From positions 1 through 14,552 of the forward strand of contig DAOTZS010000119.1 of assembly GCA_034434335.1 (NCBI GenBank): a stretch of 14,552 bases of DNA, in the 5' to 3' direction. The translations under genes and the position numbers were made by a program. Source of the DNA: DAOTZS01 sp034434335 (GTDB lineage Bacteria; Chloroflexota; Anaerolineae; CG2-30-64-16). Under the pieces are notes generated by a model. It saw nothing but the letters and a program-made list of their open reading frames with translations, made no database searches and was not told the origin of the DNA. How positions within the stretch are numbered: position 1 is the first letter of the stretch; every line of letters starts with the position of its first letter. Shown one piece after another: positions 1 through 7,252 of this stretch.

Positions 1-42
1 GGCATGATTCGAACCTCTTCCAATTATACCACAGCCAGAAGG

Positions 43-68
43 GGGGACCACAAGGGTAGCTCCTACAA
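43..68. repeat. Degenerate GGGGCGACC-type palindrome
   Basis: The stretch reads as a decayed version of the GGGGCGACC...GGTCGCCCC hairpins that occur intact at 3419-3441 and 3620-3642. It keeps GGGGGGACC, a short loop and GGGTAGCTCC. It adds to the repeat cluster upstream of the first gene. The resemblance was judged by eye and several stem positions are mismatched. Confidence 0.4.
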
Positions 69-87
69 GTTCCTGCCCCCAGGGGGT

Positions 88-192
88 GACCATCGGTAGG
101 GGCAGGGCTTGTCCCTGCCCATGGGGCGACCTTGTCCCTGCCCATGGGCGACCATCGGTAGGGGCAGGGCTTGTCCCTGCCCATGGGCGACC
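88..192. repeat. Dispersed GC-rich repeat, two copies plus a partial
   Basis: A unit of about 42 bp starting GACCATCGGTAGGGGCAGGG occurs at 88-130 and 150-191. Its second half, CTTGTCCCTGCCCATGGG plus CGACC, is repeated once more at 131-152, so that half occurs three times in about 85 bp. The core GGGCAGGGCTTGTCCCTGCCC folds into a hairpin. A reverse-complement copy lies at 3653-3686. There is no coding signal; this is a REP-like or mini-element-derived intergenic repeat. Confidence 0.8.
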
Positions 193-265
193 AGTAGACA
201 GATCGGGCCAGGATTGTGAACCCCTTTTTCCCGGCGAGCCGACAGGCTCTGCTTCCGGGCACCAG

Positions 266-294
266 TTGACGCTCACCCAGGCGTGGAGTAGAAT
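266..294 (+). promoter_or_regulatory. Predicted sigma70-type promoter for the SAM hydrolase-murA operon
   Basis: TTGACG (266-271) and TAGAAT (289-294) are separated by exactly 17 nt. Each differs from consensus at one position. Transcription would start near 301, leaving a leader of about 19 nt before the GTG at 320. That supports the GTG start and argues against the in-frame ATG at 293, which would overlap the -10 box. Confidence 0.65.
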
Positions 295-319
295 GGGCGC
301 CAACGGGAGATGGTTGCCA

Positions 320-1102
320 GTGCCTACAAAAGTGATCACCCTGACCACTGACTTCGGGATGGCCGACGGCTATGTTGGGATGATGAAGGGCGTCATCCTG
401 GGGCTCGCGCCGGCCGTGCAGCTGGTAGACCTGAGCCACGACATCGCCCCACACGATGTCTGGCAGGGTGCCTACATCCTGGCGCGCGCCGCGCCCTATT
501 TTCCGCCGAGAACTGTCCATCTGGCGGTGGTGGATCCCGGGGTCGGGAGCCAGCGCCGGCCACTGGTGGTGGAAACCAGCCGCGCCTGGTATGTGGGCCC
601 TGACAATGGCCTCTTCACCCATGCCCTGCAGGAGCCCCAAGCGCGCGCCTGGGAACTGAACCGCCCCGAGTACTGGCTACCCACTGTCAGCCGCACCTTC
701 CACGGCCGCGACATCTTCGCGCCGGTGGCAGCACATCTGGCCCTGGGCGTGCCCCCCAGCGAAATGGGATACCCTATCTCGGACCCGGTGCTCCTGCCCT
801 GGCCCACGCCAACCAGCCACGCCGATGGCCACATTGAGGGGCAGGTGGTACATGTGGACCGCTTCGGTAACCTGATCACCAACATCCCGGCCGCCTGGGT
901 CGCCTCAGGCCATTGGCGATGCATGGTCGCCGGCCGGGAGATCTGCGGCCCCAGCGCATCCTACGCGGCGGTGGAGCGGGGCGAACTGGTCATAGTAGTG
1001 AGCAGCGCTGACACACTCGAGGTGGCCGTGCGGGACGGGAACGCCGGCCAAGAGCTTGGCGTCACAGTGGGTGAGGCGGTCACCCTTTGGCCGGCCACCT
1101 GA
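320..1102 (+). CDS. S-adenosyl-L-methionine hydrolase (adenosine-forming), DUF62 family
   Basis: The 260-residue protein belongs to the SAM hydroxide adenosyltransferase (DUF62) family. These cytosolic enzymes split SAM into adenosine and methionine and are structural relatives of fluorinase and chlorinase. Visible motifs are TLTTDFG (residues 8-13), VDPGVGSQRRP (71-81), GPDNG (93-97), TFHGRDIFAP (126-135) and VDRFGNLITNI (179-189). The Asp-Arg-His set that positions the attacking water is present as D72, R79 and H128, so hydrolase rather than halogenase activity is expected. The open frame extends upstream to 86, but that extension translates the repeats. GTG at 320 has a GGGAGA ribosome-binding site and lies just downstream of the predicted promoter. 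murA starts 25 nt after the stop, so the two are probably cotranscribed. The physiological role of this family is still debated. Confidence 0.9.
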   Translation: MPTKVITLTTDFGMADGYVGMMKGVILGLAPAVQLVDLSHDIAPHDVWQGAYILARAAPYFPPRTVHLAVVDPGVGSQRRPLVVETSRAWYVGPDNGLFTHALQEPQARAWELNRPEYWLPTVSRTFHGRDIFAPVAAHLALGVPPSEMGYPISDPVLLPWPTPTSHADGHIEGQVVHVDRFGNLITNIPAAWVASGHWRCMVAGREICGPSASYAAVERGELVIVVSSADTLEVAVRDGNAGQELGVTVGEAVTLWPAT

Positions 1103-1127
1103 TCTTCTCCATAAGAAGGGGGTTCTG

Positions 1128-2411
1128 ATGGAGCGTTTTATCATCGAGGGCGGTTATCCGTTGAACGGGGATGTAACCCCGTCTGGCAACAAAAACGCGG
1201 CTTTGCCGATCCTGGCTGCTACTCTGCTCACAGACTGTGACGTGACCTTGCACAACGTGCCGCGCATCGGCGATGTAGCCACGATGGTGCAACTGCTGGG
1301 GGAGCTGGGGGTGAGGGTGCGGGATGAGGACAGGGCTTTGCATCTCTGCGCCGACGCGGCCCACTTTGCCCAACCGCGACCAGAGCTGTTCCAACAGATT
1401 CGCGGCTCGGTATTGCTGGCAGGGCCATTGCTGGCCCGTTTCGGCCGGGCTGTCCTGCCACTCCCCGGAGGTGACCGCATTGGGCGTCGCCGGGTGGATA
1501 CCCACTTGCTGGCCCTGTCAGCGCTGGGCGCTGAGATCGAGTTCAACCGCTATGATTTCACCATGCGCGCCAACGGCCTGCGTGGGGCCGACATCCTCCT
1601 GGACGAGATGAGCGTGACGGCCACTGAGAATGCTATTATGGCGGCAGTATTGGCACGGGGCACCACCGTGATCCGCAACGCCGCCTCCGAGCCCCATGTC
1701 CAGGACCTGTGCAACTTCCTGAACTCCCTGGGCGCCCAGATCGAGGGGATCGGCACCAACACGTTGGTGATCCAGGGCGTTGATAAGCTGCGGGCCTGTG
1801 AGTTCACCATCTCTCCCGACTATCTTGAGGTGGGCAGCTTCCTGGGCCTGGGTGCGGTGACCAGGGGTGAAATCCGCATCCACGGCGTGGTGCCAGAGCA
1901 CATGCGGATGATCAACTGGGTATTTGCCCATCGGCTGGGTGTGTCCCTGCGCATGGAGGGCAACACCCTGATTGTGCCGGATGAGCAACATCTGGTGGTG
2001 GCCGAAGATGTCGGTGGAGCGATCCCCAAGATTGACGATGCGCCGTGGCCTCAGTTCCCGGCTGACCTGATCAGCATCGCGCTGGTGGTGGCCACCCAGG
2101 CCCGGGGCACAGTGCTGATCCACGAGAAAATGTTCGAAAGCCGGCTCTACTTTGTGGACAAACTGATCGCCATGGGGGCGAAGATCATCCTGTGCGACCC
2201 GCATCGGGCGGTGGTTGTTGGCCCATCACCCCTCTGGGGCCAGGAGATGAGCACCCCGGATATCCGGGCCGGCATGGCGTTGCTCATCGCCGCGCTGGCA
2301 GCCGAGGGGACAAGTACCATCGCTAATGTAGGTCAAATCGACCGCGGGTACGAAGCGATAGATGTGAAACTGCGCTCTCTGGGCGCGCATATCGAGCGCG
2401 TCCGCGCATAG
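1128..2411 (+). CDS. murA: UDP-N-acetylglucosamine 1-carboxyvinyltransferase, Asp-type active site
   Basis: This enzyme transfers enolpyruvate from PEP to UDP-GlcNAc, the first committed step of peptidoglycan synthesis in the cytosol. The 427 residues match the usual MurA length. Substrate-binding K22 and N23 lie in SGNKNAALP, R92 in IRGSVLLAGP, and the C-terminal signature IDRGYEAIDVKLRSLGAHIE is present. The catalytic-loop motif reads PGGDRIGRR, with D116 where E. coli MurA has Cys115. Family knowledge links Cys-to-Asp at this site (Mycobacterium, Chlamydia) with retained activity and natural fosfomycin resistance. The conserved Asp near 305 is kept in FPADL, although the following residues differ from the usual FPTDMQAQ. 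ATG at 1128 has a GAAGGGGG ribosome-binding site 5-6 nt upstream; the longer frame from 1056 overlaps the previous gene and is unlikely. The next gene starts 11 nt after the stop. Confidence 0.93.
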   Translation: MERFIIEGGYPLNGDVTPSGNKNAALPILAATLLTDCDVTLHNVPRIGDVATMVQLLGELGVRVRDEDRALHLCADAAHFAQPRPELFQQIRGSVLLAGPLLARFGRAVLPLPGGDRIGRRRVDTHLLALSALGAEIEFNRYDFTMRANGLRGADILLDEMSVTATENAIMAAVLARGTTVIRNAASEPHVQDLCNFLNSLGAQIEGIGTNTLVIQGVDKLRACEFTISPDYLEVGSFLGLGAVTRGEIRIHGVVPEHMRMINWVFAHRLGVSLRMEGNTLIVPDEQHLVVAEDVGGAIPKIDDAPWPQFPADLISIALVVATQARGTVLIHEKMFESRLYFVDKLIAMGAKIILCDPHRAVVVGPSPLWGQEMSTPDIRAGMALLIAALAAEGTSTIANVGQIDRGYEAIDVKLRSLGAHIERVRA

Positions 2412-2422
2412 GGAGGTTGAGG

Positions 2423-3352
2423 ATGGCTGAGTTTCCCCGCTTTTACGATCCGCAACGGATTGGCACCCTTTTCTATCCCGACCTGGCACGCATAGCGGCC
2501 GAGGCAGCCGCGGCCAACCTGCCCCCGGCCAGCCAGGACAGGGAGAAAGTCCACCTGGTGATCGTTGACATGCAGGTGGATTTCTGCCACCGGCAAGGCA
2601 GCCTTAACGTGCCCGGCGCGCTGGACGACATCCGGCGCACGATCGAGTTCATCTATCGCCACGCCGAACGGATCACCCACATCACCTGCTCGCTGGACTC
2701 CCACTTGCCGGGCCAGATCTTCTCGCCGGCCTGGTGGGCCGACGGCCAGGGTCAACACCCTGCGCCTTTTACGATTATCACCCTGGCTGATGTGGAATCT
2801 GGACGTTGGCGGCCCCTGTTTGAGGCCGAGGCTTCGGTGCGCTATGTGCGCGAGCTGGAACTGCAGCACAAGAAACAGCTTTGCATCTGGCCGTATCATG
2901 TCCAGATCGGCAGTATCGGTCAGGCGCTGGACCCCGAGTTGTGGTCCGCAGTCTTCTGGCACTCGCTGGCGCGCAAGACGCAGCCCCTCTGGCTGACCAA
3001 AGGCAGCGTGCCGTTGACCGAACACTACTCCATTATCCAGCCCGAGGTGCCTGTCCCCGATCAGCCGGGGGGCACGCGTAATCAGGCTTTCCTGGAGATC
3101 CTGGAGCGGGCCGACTATATCCTTATCGCCGGCGAGGCGGAAAGCCACTGTGTCCTGGAGACGCTCGAAGACCTGGTGGAGCACTTTGGGCAGCGGCCAG
3201 AGGTGCTGAAGAGGATATTCTTATTACGCGACTGCACTTCTCCGGTTGTGCATCCGGAGATTGACTTCCACACCATCGCCATGCAGCGCTTCGCCGAGTT
3301 CGCGCGACAGGGAGTCAACTTCATCAACAGCAGCGACCCCCTCCCGTTCTGA
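2423..3352 (+). CDS. Nicotinamidase-like isochorismatase-fold cysteine hydrolase
   Basis: The 309-residue protein has the isochorismatase-superfamily layout. D49 lies in VIVDMQVDF, K193 in WLTKGS and C243 in GEAESHCV, giving the Asp-Lys-Cys triad. Metal-binding residues typical of nicotinamidase appear as D92 and H94 (SLDSH) and H159 (WPYHVQIG, compare WPxHCVxGT in PncA). The likely reaction is nicotinamide to nicotinate, which fits the nicotinate phosphoribosyltransferase gene 426 nt downstream on the same strand. It is about 100 residues longer than typical PncA, with an extra N-terminal segment of about 40 residues and an insertion of about 60 between SLDSH and WPYH. Another amidase substrate therefore remains possible. 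ATG at 2423 is chosen for its GGGAGG site at 2411-2416; the 11-nt gap after murA suggests an operon. Confidence 0.78.
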   Translation: MAEFPRFYDPQRIGTLFYPDLARIAAEAAAANLPPASQDREKVHLVIVDMQVDFCHRQGSLNVPGALDDIRRTIEFIYRHAERITHITCSLDSHLPGQIFSPAWWADGQGQHPAPFTIITLADVESGRWRPLFEAEASVRYVRELELQHKKQLCIWPYHVQIGSIGQALDPELWSAVFWHSLARKTQPLWLTKGSVPLTEHYSIIQPEVPVPDQPGGTRNQAFLEILERADYILIAGEAESHCVLETLEDLVEHFGQRPEVLKRIFLLRDCTSPVVHPEIDFHTIAMQRFAEFARQGVNFINSSDPLPF

Positions 3353-3418
3353 GCCTGCTCGCCGCTTTGAGAGGCTGGCGTGTCCGGGTTTGTTGGCCAA
3401 GGGGCGCGCCAATGGGTG

Positions 3419-3642
3419 GGGGCGACCCTCGTGGTCGCCCCATAGGCATCAATTAAGGGGCGGGCGATTGGAAATCGCACCGGGTACGGGCACAGCGGGG
3501 GAGGGCCAACCCGCAACTCTGCAGAGGCCCCCACCCGGCCTGCAGCCACCCTCCCCCGCCAGCCCTCCGTAGGGGGCGCGGCAGGGGAGGGGAGCTGTGG
3601 CCGCTAACTTGATGCCAATGGGGCGACCCTGGTGGTCGCCCC
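3419..3642. mobile_element. MITE-like element with ~38-bp imperfect terminal inverted repeats
   Basis: The left end (3419-3455) and right end (3605-3642) are inverted copies of each other, about 32 of 38 positions identical. Each begins with the hairpin GGGGCGACC-5 nt-GGTCGCCCC and continues with CAT(A/T)GGCATCAA. The 149-nt interior is G+C-rich, carries a small GCGATT/AATCGC palindrome near 3468-3482, and has no reading frame with coding character. No transposase or clear target duplication was found, so a non-autonomous or decayed element is the best reading. It fills most of the 426-nt spacer between the two NAD-salvage genes. Confidence 0.55.
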
Positions 3643-3652
3643 TCTTGTGTCG

Positions 3653-3686
3653 CCATGGCGCAGGGACAAGCCCTGCCCATACCGAT
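3653..3686 (-). repeat. Reverse-complement copy of the repeat at 88-192
   Basis: CCATGGCGCAGGGACAAGCC followed by CTGCCCATACCGAT matches the reverse complement of the unit at 88-130 with only two or three differences. It shows that this family is dispersed and occurs in both orientations. It sits immediately outside the right end of the 224-bp inverted-repeat element. Confidence 0.7.
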
Positions 3687-3778
3687 TAGGGCACCACCCG
3701 AGGAGGGCTGCCCATCAACCTGGAGGGGGCCAAGGGGTACGAGCAAGGCCAGGCTGCACTTGTACGATGAGGAGAATT

Positions 3779-4822
3779 ATGGCTGAGATATTTGGGATCG
3801 ACGAGAGGACACGCCTGTTTGCACCGTCGGAAGATACACTGAGTGGGCGCAATGCTGACATCTATTTCCTGCGCTCTAAGCAGATCATGGATGCCGAAGG
3901 GCTGGCGCCCGAAGTAACCATGGAGGTCTTTCCCAATGGGGATGGCCTGTTGTGCGGGATGCGAGAGGTACTGGCCCTGCTGGCGCGCGTCCTGCCAGAA
4001 GATGCCCAGGTGGAGGCGTTGGCAGAAGGGGTGCCCATGCAGGCTAAAGAGGTAGTGCTACGCATTCGCGCGCCCTATCCGACCTTTGCCATCTATGAGA
4101 CAGCCATCCTCGGCATCCTGGCCAGCGAAAGTGGCTGGGCCACGGCGGCGCAGGCCTGTGTGCAGGCCGCGGCGCCGGTGCCGGTGATCAGCTTTGGCGC
4201 CCGGCACGTGCACCCCGACGTGAGCGCCCGCATGGAGTATGCGGCCATGGTGGGTGGTTGTGCCGGTTGCGCCACACCCATGGGCGCAGCCCTGGCTGGC
4301 ATCCAACCCAGCGGTACCATCCCCCACGCCCTGATCCTCTGCATGGGGGATACTGTGGCGGCCATGCGGGCCTTCGACCGCATCGTAGACCCGTCGGTGC
4401 GACGCATCGCGCTGGTGGACACCTTCAAAGATGAGGCGGAAGAGGCGCTACGCGTGGCTCACGCCCTGGGAGACCGGCTTTGGGGGGTGCGCCTGGACAC
4501 GCCGGCGGAGCGCGGCCGCGTGACGCCAGCCCTGGTAACGGAAGTGCGCGCCCGGCTGGATCAGGCTGGCTTCCAGCACGTAAAGATTGTGGTGAGCGGG
4601 GGCATTGATCCAGCGCGCATTCAGCTCTTCAAAGCGCGCAACGCGCCGGTGGACGCCTACGGCATTGGCAGCGCCATCTCAGGTGCGGCACCGATTGACT
4701 TCACGGCCGATATCAAGATGGTGGGGGATGAGCCGAGGGCCAAACGGGGGCGCATTCCGGGGATCACCCCTAACCCACGCCTGGAACGGGTAGACCTGTC
4801 CGCCTGGCGTCAGGTCAGATAG
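3779..4822 (+). CDS. pncB: Nicotinate phosphoribosyltransferase
   Basis: This enzyme condenses nicotinate with PRPP to give nicotinate mononucleotide, the entry step of Preiss-Handler NAD salvage in the cytosol. The 347-residue protein resembles the compact archaeal/Chloroflexi-type NAPRTase. Visible signatures are ISFGARHVHPD (137-147), PSGTIPHAL (177-185) carrying the conserved family His (H183), GVRLDT (236-241), IVVSGGID (270-277) and AYGIGSAISGA (293-303) in the phosphate-binding part of the barrel. ATG at 3779 follows GAGGAG at 3769-3774, a short spacing; ATG at 3767 is the alternative and would add four residues. The open frame further upstream runs through repeats and is not coding. 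It probably acts with the nicotinamidase-like gene upstream, although a repeat-filled spacer separates them. No clear promoter of its own was found. Confidence 0.9.
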   Translation: MAEIFGIDERTRLFAPSEDTLSGRNADIYFLRSKQIMDAEGLAPEVTMEVFPNGDGLLCGMREVLALLARVLPEDAQVEALAEGVPMQAKEVVLRIRAPYPTFAIYETAILGILASESGWATAAQACVQAAAPVPVISFGARHVHPDVSARMEYAAMVGGCAGCATPMGAALAGIQPSGTIPHALILCMGDTVAAMRAFDRIVDPSVRRIALVDTFKDEAEEALRVAHALGDRLWGVRLDTPAERGRVTPALVTEVRARLDQAGFQHVKIVVSGGIDPARIQLFKARNAPVDAYGIGSAISGAAPIDFTADIKMVGDEPRAKRGRIPGITPNPRLERVDLSAWRQVR

Positions 4823-4826
4823 ACAC

Positions 4827-4863
4827 GAGACCCTTCGGGCGCGATCACCACCCGAAGGGTCTC
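4827..4863. terminator. Bidirectional terminator hairpin between convergent genes
   Basis: GAGACCCTTCGGG (4827-4839) and CCCGAAGGGTCTC (4851-4863) form a perfect 13-bp stem with an 11-nt loop. It starts 5 nt after the NAPRTase stop and ends 5 nt before the stop of the converging membrane-protein gene. Neither side has a real T-tract, so it may act only partly as an intrinsic terminator, but its position fits a shared transcript end. Confidence 0.7.
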
Positions 4864-4867
4864 CCTA

Positions 4868-6172
4868 TCAGGCTGTGGAACCACCACCTCCGCCCCCTCG
4901 TGTGCCCGGAGTAAACATGGCAATCAACCGGTCGAACTGCTCATAGACGAAGTTCTGGCGGAAGCCCCCCAGGACGGCCGCCAGATAGGGAAGCAGCCGG
5001 GCGGCCGTACTGACCTTCTCGTCAGTCAGGTTGATTTGCAGGACCAGAAAGCCCCCGGCCAGGATCAGGTAGAGGATGCCCCCCAGGACCAGCCCCATGA
5101 TCGGTTGCACCAGATACCACATCATATAGTGGCGGTCAAAATCTTGTTGATCCGAAACGTGCCACCACAAGTGGTACAGCGCCCCGATCACCCCCCCGAT
5201 GCCGCCCCACAGCATGGTGTTCCAGAATGGGAACACATCGTTCATGGTCGCCTGGCTCATATTGGCCAGATAACCTACCCAGGCAGCCACCGGTTGCGTG
5301 AAGACCAGGCCGAGCAAGAAGAGCAACATCCAGGCCACCTCATAGCCCAGGATGCGAGGGCCGTAATAATGAGACTGTTTGCGGCTCTCGCGGGTACGGT
5401 CGAGCATGGCGCGCACCTGAAGAGTGCGGTACTCGGCAGTGACATAGTCCTCGGGGCGCTCGATCAGGGTCTGGCGGGCTTCCCGCAAGAGGCTTAGGGC
5501 TTTTTCGGCCTGGGCTGGCGGGCTGCTGAATTCGGTGGCCACTTGTTTGTAGAGCTCGTCAATCTGTTTGTGGAGCGCCTTCAGCCAGCCCTCCCCCAGC
5601 GCGCTGTCGAGCCGAGAGATGATGATGGCCTTTTGTTCGTCGGAAAGCTGGGTGGCCGCGGGCAATGGCGTCTCCGCAGGCTGGCCGCCCGGGCCGGGCG
5701 GGGCTGTGGTGCGCAGCTCAAGTCGCGGCTCTTCTATGGCAGCAGGGGCAGGCTGTTCCGCCGGAGCCGTCTCCATAATGATGGCACCGAAACGCTTGGT
5801 CGCGGGCAACTTGCGCTCGGGCTCGGGTGAGGGTTCACCCGCGGCAACGCCACCTGGTGCCTCTGGTGCCCCTGGTAATTCTGGCTCGACCGGCAGCGCC
5901 TCGCCGGCTGAGGGGGGTACGTCAATGCGCTCGGGTGGCTCCTCTGCTCCGCTGCTTTGCGGGCCAGCGCGTATATCCGAGGGGAGGACAGGAGTGACGG
6001 GCTCCTTCGGTGACACGCCGGCTTCTGCCGCCACAACCTCTTGATCCAGTAAGGCTGCCAGGTCTTCGTCAATGGGCTGGGGGGTGTCAACCGGAGCCGT
6101 GCTGCTGTCGAAGAGCACATCCAGCCCTCGGCCGCGGCTTTTTCCTGACTTGGCCATATCACTTTTGGTCAT
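4868..6172 (-). CDS. Membrane protein with ParB-like N-terminal peptide, partner of adjacent ParA
   Basis: The function of this 434-residue protein is not established. Residues 10-21 read GKSRGRGLDVLF, which resembles the LGRGLxALL peptide at the N-terminus of ParB/Spo0J that contacts and stimulates ParA. None of the ParB DNA-binding or CTPase motifs follow. Residues 25-175 are rich in Pro, Glu and Ala and look disordered. Residues 176-262 look helical and charged. Hydrophobic segments near 274-300, 317-338 and 350-381, with a weaker one at 391-404, predict three or four membrane spans, and the C-terminus ends in a run of six Gly. The start codon overlaps the end of parA by 14 nt, and GGAGG sits 9 nt upstream of it, so expression is coupled to parA. 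It may be the membrane anchor and regulator of that ParA. That role is inference from the peptide and the gene order. Confidence 0.75.
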   Translation of the reverse strand: MTKSDMAKSGKSRGRGLDVLFDSSTAPVDTPQPIDEDLAALLDQEVVAAEAGVSPKEPVTPVLPSDIRAGPQSSGAEEPPERIDVPPSAGEALPVEPELPGAPEAPGGVAAGEPSPEPERKLPATKRFGAIIMETAPAEQPAPAAIEEPRLELRTTAPPGPGGQPAETPLPAATQLSDEQKAIIISRLDSALGEGWLKALHKQIDELYKQVATEFSSPPAQAEKALSLLREARQTLIERPEDYVTAEYRTLQVRAMLDRTRESRKQSHYYGPRILGYEVAWMLLFLLGLVFTQPVAAWVGYLANMSQATMNDVFPFWNTMLWGGIGGVIGALYHLWWHVSDQQDFDRHYMMWYLVQPIMGLVLGGILYLILAGGFLVLQINLTDEKVSTAARLLPYLAAVLGGFRQNFVYEQFDRLIAMFTPGTRGGGGGGSTA

Positions 6173-6923
6173 TCCTCAATACCTCCGCAAGGGTTCGATA
6201 GGCTGCTGCGCCCTCGTGGCTTGGGGCGTATTCCAGGATAGACTGGCCGAGGGCTGAGGCCTCGGCAAAACGGATGCTTTTCTTGACGTAGAAGTCAAAG
6301 ACGTGTTCGCCGAACAGAGAGCGCGCCTGGGTCAGCACTTCGTCGGCATGGCGCGTGCCGGTCTGATACATGGTGCCAAGGATGCCGAAGACGGTCAGCC
6401 TGGGATTCAGGCGTGCCTGAACTCGCCTGATGGTGCGCAGGAGCAGGCTGATGGCGCGCAGGGCGAAGAACTCGCACTGCATGGGGATGAGCACCATGTC
6501 AGCGGCCGTCAGGGCATTGATGGTAAGCAGTCCCAGGTTGGGACCGCAGTCGATCAGGATGTAATCGTAGCGGGGAGCCAGAGGGGCCAGAACGCCCTGC
6601 AAAACGTGCTCACGGCTGAAAGCCGAGATCAGTTCCAGCTCGGCAGCGGCCAGGTCAATGTTGGCCGGCACCAGGTCCACCCCGTTGCGCACCGGGTGGA
6701 TCAGGCTGGCCGGGTCGAGCTGATCATTCACCAGGGCGTCATAGATGGTGCGCGCTAAGCCATCGGCCTGCACGCCAACACCGTAGGAGAGCGCAGCCTG
6801 GGGGTCCAGGTCCACCAGCAGCACATGGCATCCCAGGTTGGCCAGCGCTACCCCCAGGTTGATGGCGGTGGTGGTTTTGCCCACGCCGCCTTTTTGGTTG
6901 GCTATGGCGATAATGCGAGCCAT
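6159..6923 (-). CDS. parA: ParA/Soj-family P-loop ATPase
   Basis: The 254-residue protein is the length of chromosomal Soj-type ParA and lacks the N-terminal DNA-binding extension of plasmid type Ia ParA. It has the deviant Walker A KGGVGKTT (11-18) with signature K11, the A' motif VDLDPQ (37-42) and Walker B ILIDCGPNLGLLTINAL (122-138). The family usually has DCPP there, so G127 replaces a Pro. Such ATPases dimerise on ATP, bind DNA nonspecifically and position chromosomes, plasmids or protein cargo. No parB lies next to it; instead a membrane protein with a ParB-like N-terminal peptide follows, overlapping by 14 nt. ATG at 6923 has an AGGAGG site about 12 nt upstream. Orphan cargo positioning or chromosome segregation are both possible roles. 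Confidence 0.9.
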   Translation of the reverse strand: MARIIAIANQKGGVGKTTTAINLGVALANLGCHVLLVDLDPQAALSYGVGVQADGLARTIYDALVNDQLDPASLIHPVRNGVDLVPANIDLAAAELELISAFSREHVLQGVLAPLAPRYDYILIDCGPNLGLLTINALTAADMVLIPMQCEFFALRAISLLLRTIRRVQARLNPRLTVFGILGTMYQTGTRHADEVLTQARSLFGEHVFDFYVKKSIRFAEASALGQSILEYAPSHEGAAAYRTLAEVLRNDQK

Positions 6924-7111
6924 AAGAACGACCTGCCTCCTTGGCGGCTATGACGCCGCCCATGAGCGCTGGGGGCCTGGCACGGCCGGCCACGATGATG
7001 TCCATACGGGGCTGAGCGGCAGCAGCCCCCACGGATAAGTAATCAGCGGGTGGCCCCTGCTCTGCTCTCAACAGGCGCTCCCTGGTGAGAACTCTGCGAG
7101 GGCACGGAGAC
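6924..7111 (-). other. Long 5' leader of parA, no gene supported
   Basis: About 180 nt separate the predicted parA transcription start (near 7105) from its ATG. An open frame crosses the region out of frame with parA, but it starts at the promoter itself and its translation resembles no family I recognise. I see no strong hairpin or known riboswitch fold. The last 25 nt contain the parA ribosome-binding site. Confidence 0.4.
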
Positions 7112-7120
7112 ATTATAGCA
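7112..7120 (-). promoter_or_regulatory. Extended -10 promoter for the parA operon
   Basis: On the minus strand the sequence reads TGCTATAAT, a perfect -10 hexamer with the TG extension. No good -35 is seen at 17 nt upstream (ATGCTT), and TTGGAC lies too close. Extended -10 promoters can work without a -35. It points toward parA. Confidence 0.6.
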
Positions 7121-7169
7121 TATTTTGTCCAAAAAAGCATCTTTCAATCACAGGAGAGGAGCACACAAG

Positions 7170-7217
7170 ATGAGCATCACCGCCCAGTCTGAGCTGACGC
7201 TGCCGGCCGAGGGGTAA
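7170..7217 (+). CDS. Possible 15-codon mini-ORF
   Basis: ATG at 7170 opens a frame of 15 residues (MSITAQSELTLPAEG) closed by TAA. It is preceded by a strong purine-rich site, AGGAGAGGAG at 7152-7161, with 8 nt spacing. It lies alone in the gap between two minus-strand genes and no promoter is clear for it. It could be the leftover start of a deleted gene, a small peptide or chance. No family is recognised. Confidence 0.25.
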   Translation: MSITAQSELTLPAEG

Positions 7218-7252
7218 GGCCCTTGAACCCAGGTGACTGTCAGCTACCCTCT

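Noticed and set aside
1..15. TTCGAA within GGCATGATTCGAACC, resembling a tRNA T-loop at the window edge
   Set aside because: Neither strand gives a paired T-stem around the loop (position 53 is not G on one strand, the stem mismatches on the other), and no D-arm or anticodon arm is present in the visible sequence.
86..319. N-terminal extension of the SAM hydrolase frame
   Set aside because: It translates the dispersed repeats and crosses the predicted promoter. The family N-terminus and the ribosome-binding site point to GTG at 320.
6739..7140. 133-residue minus-strand frame overlapping the start of parA
   Set aside because: It starts at the -10 box, is out of frame with parA and resembles no family; it is read as the parA leader instead.
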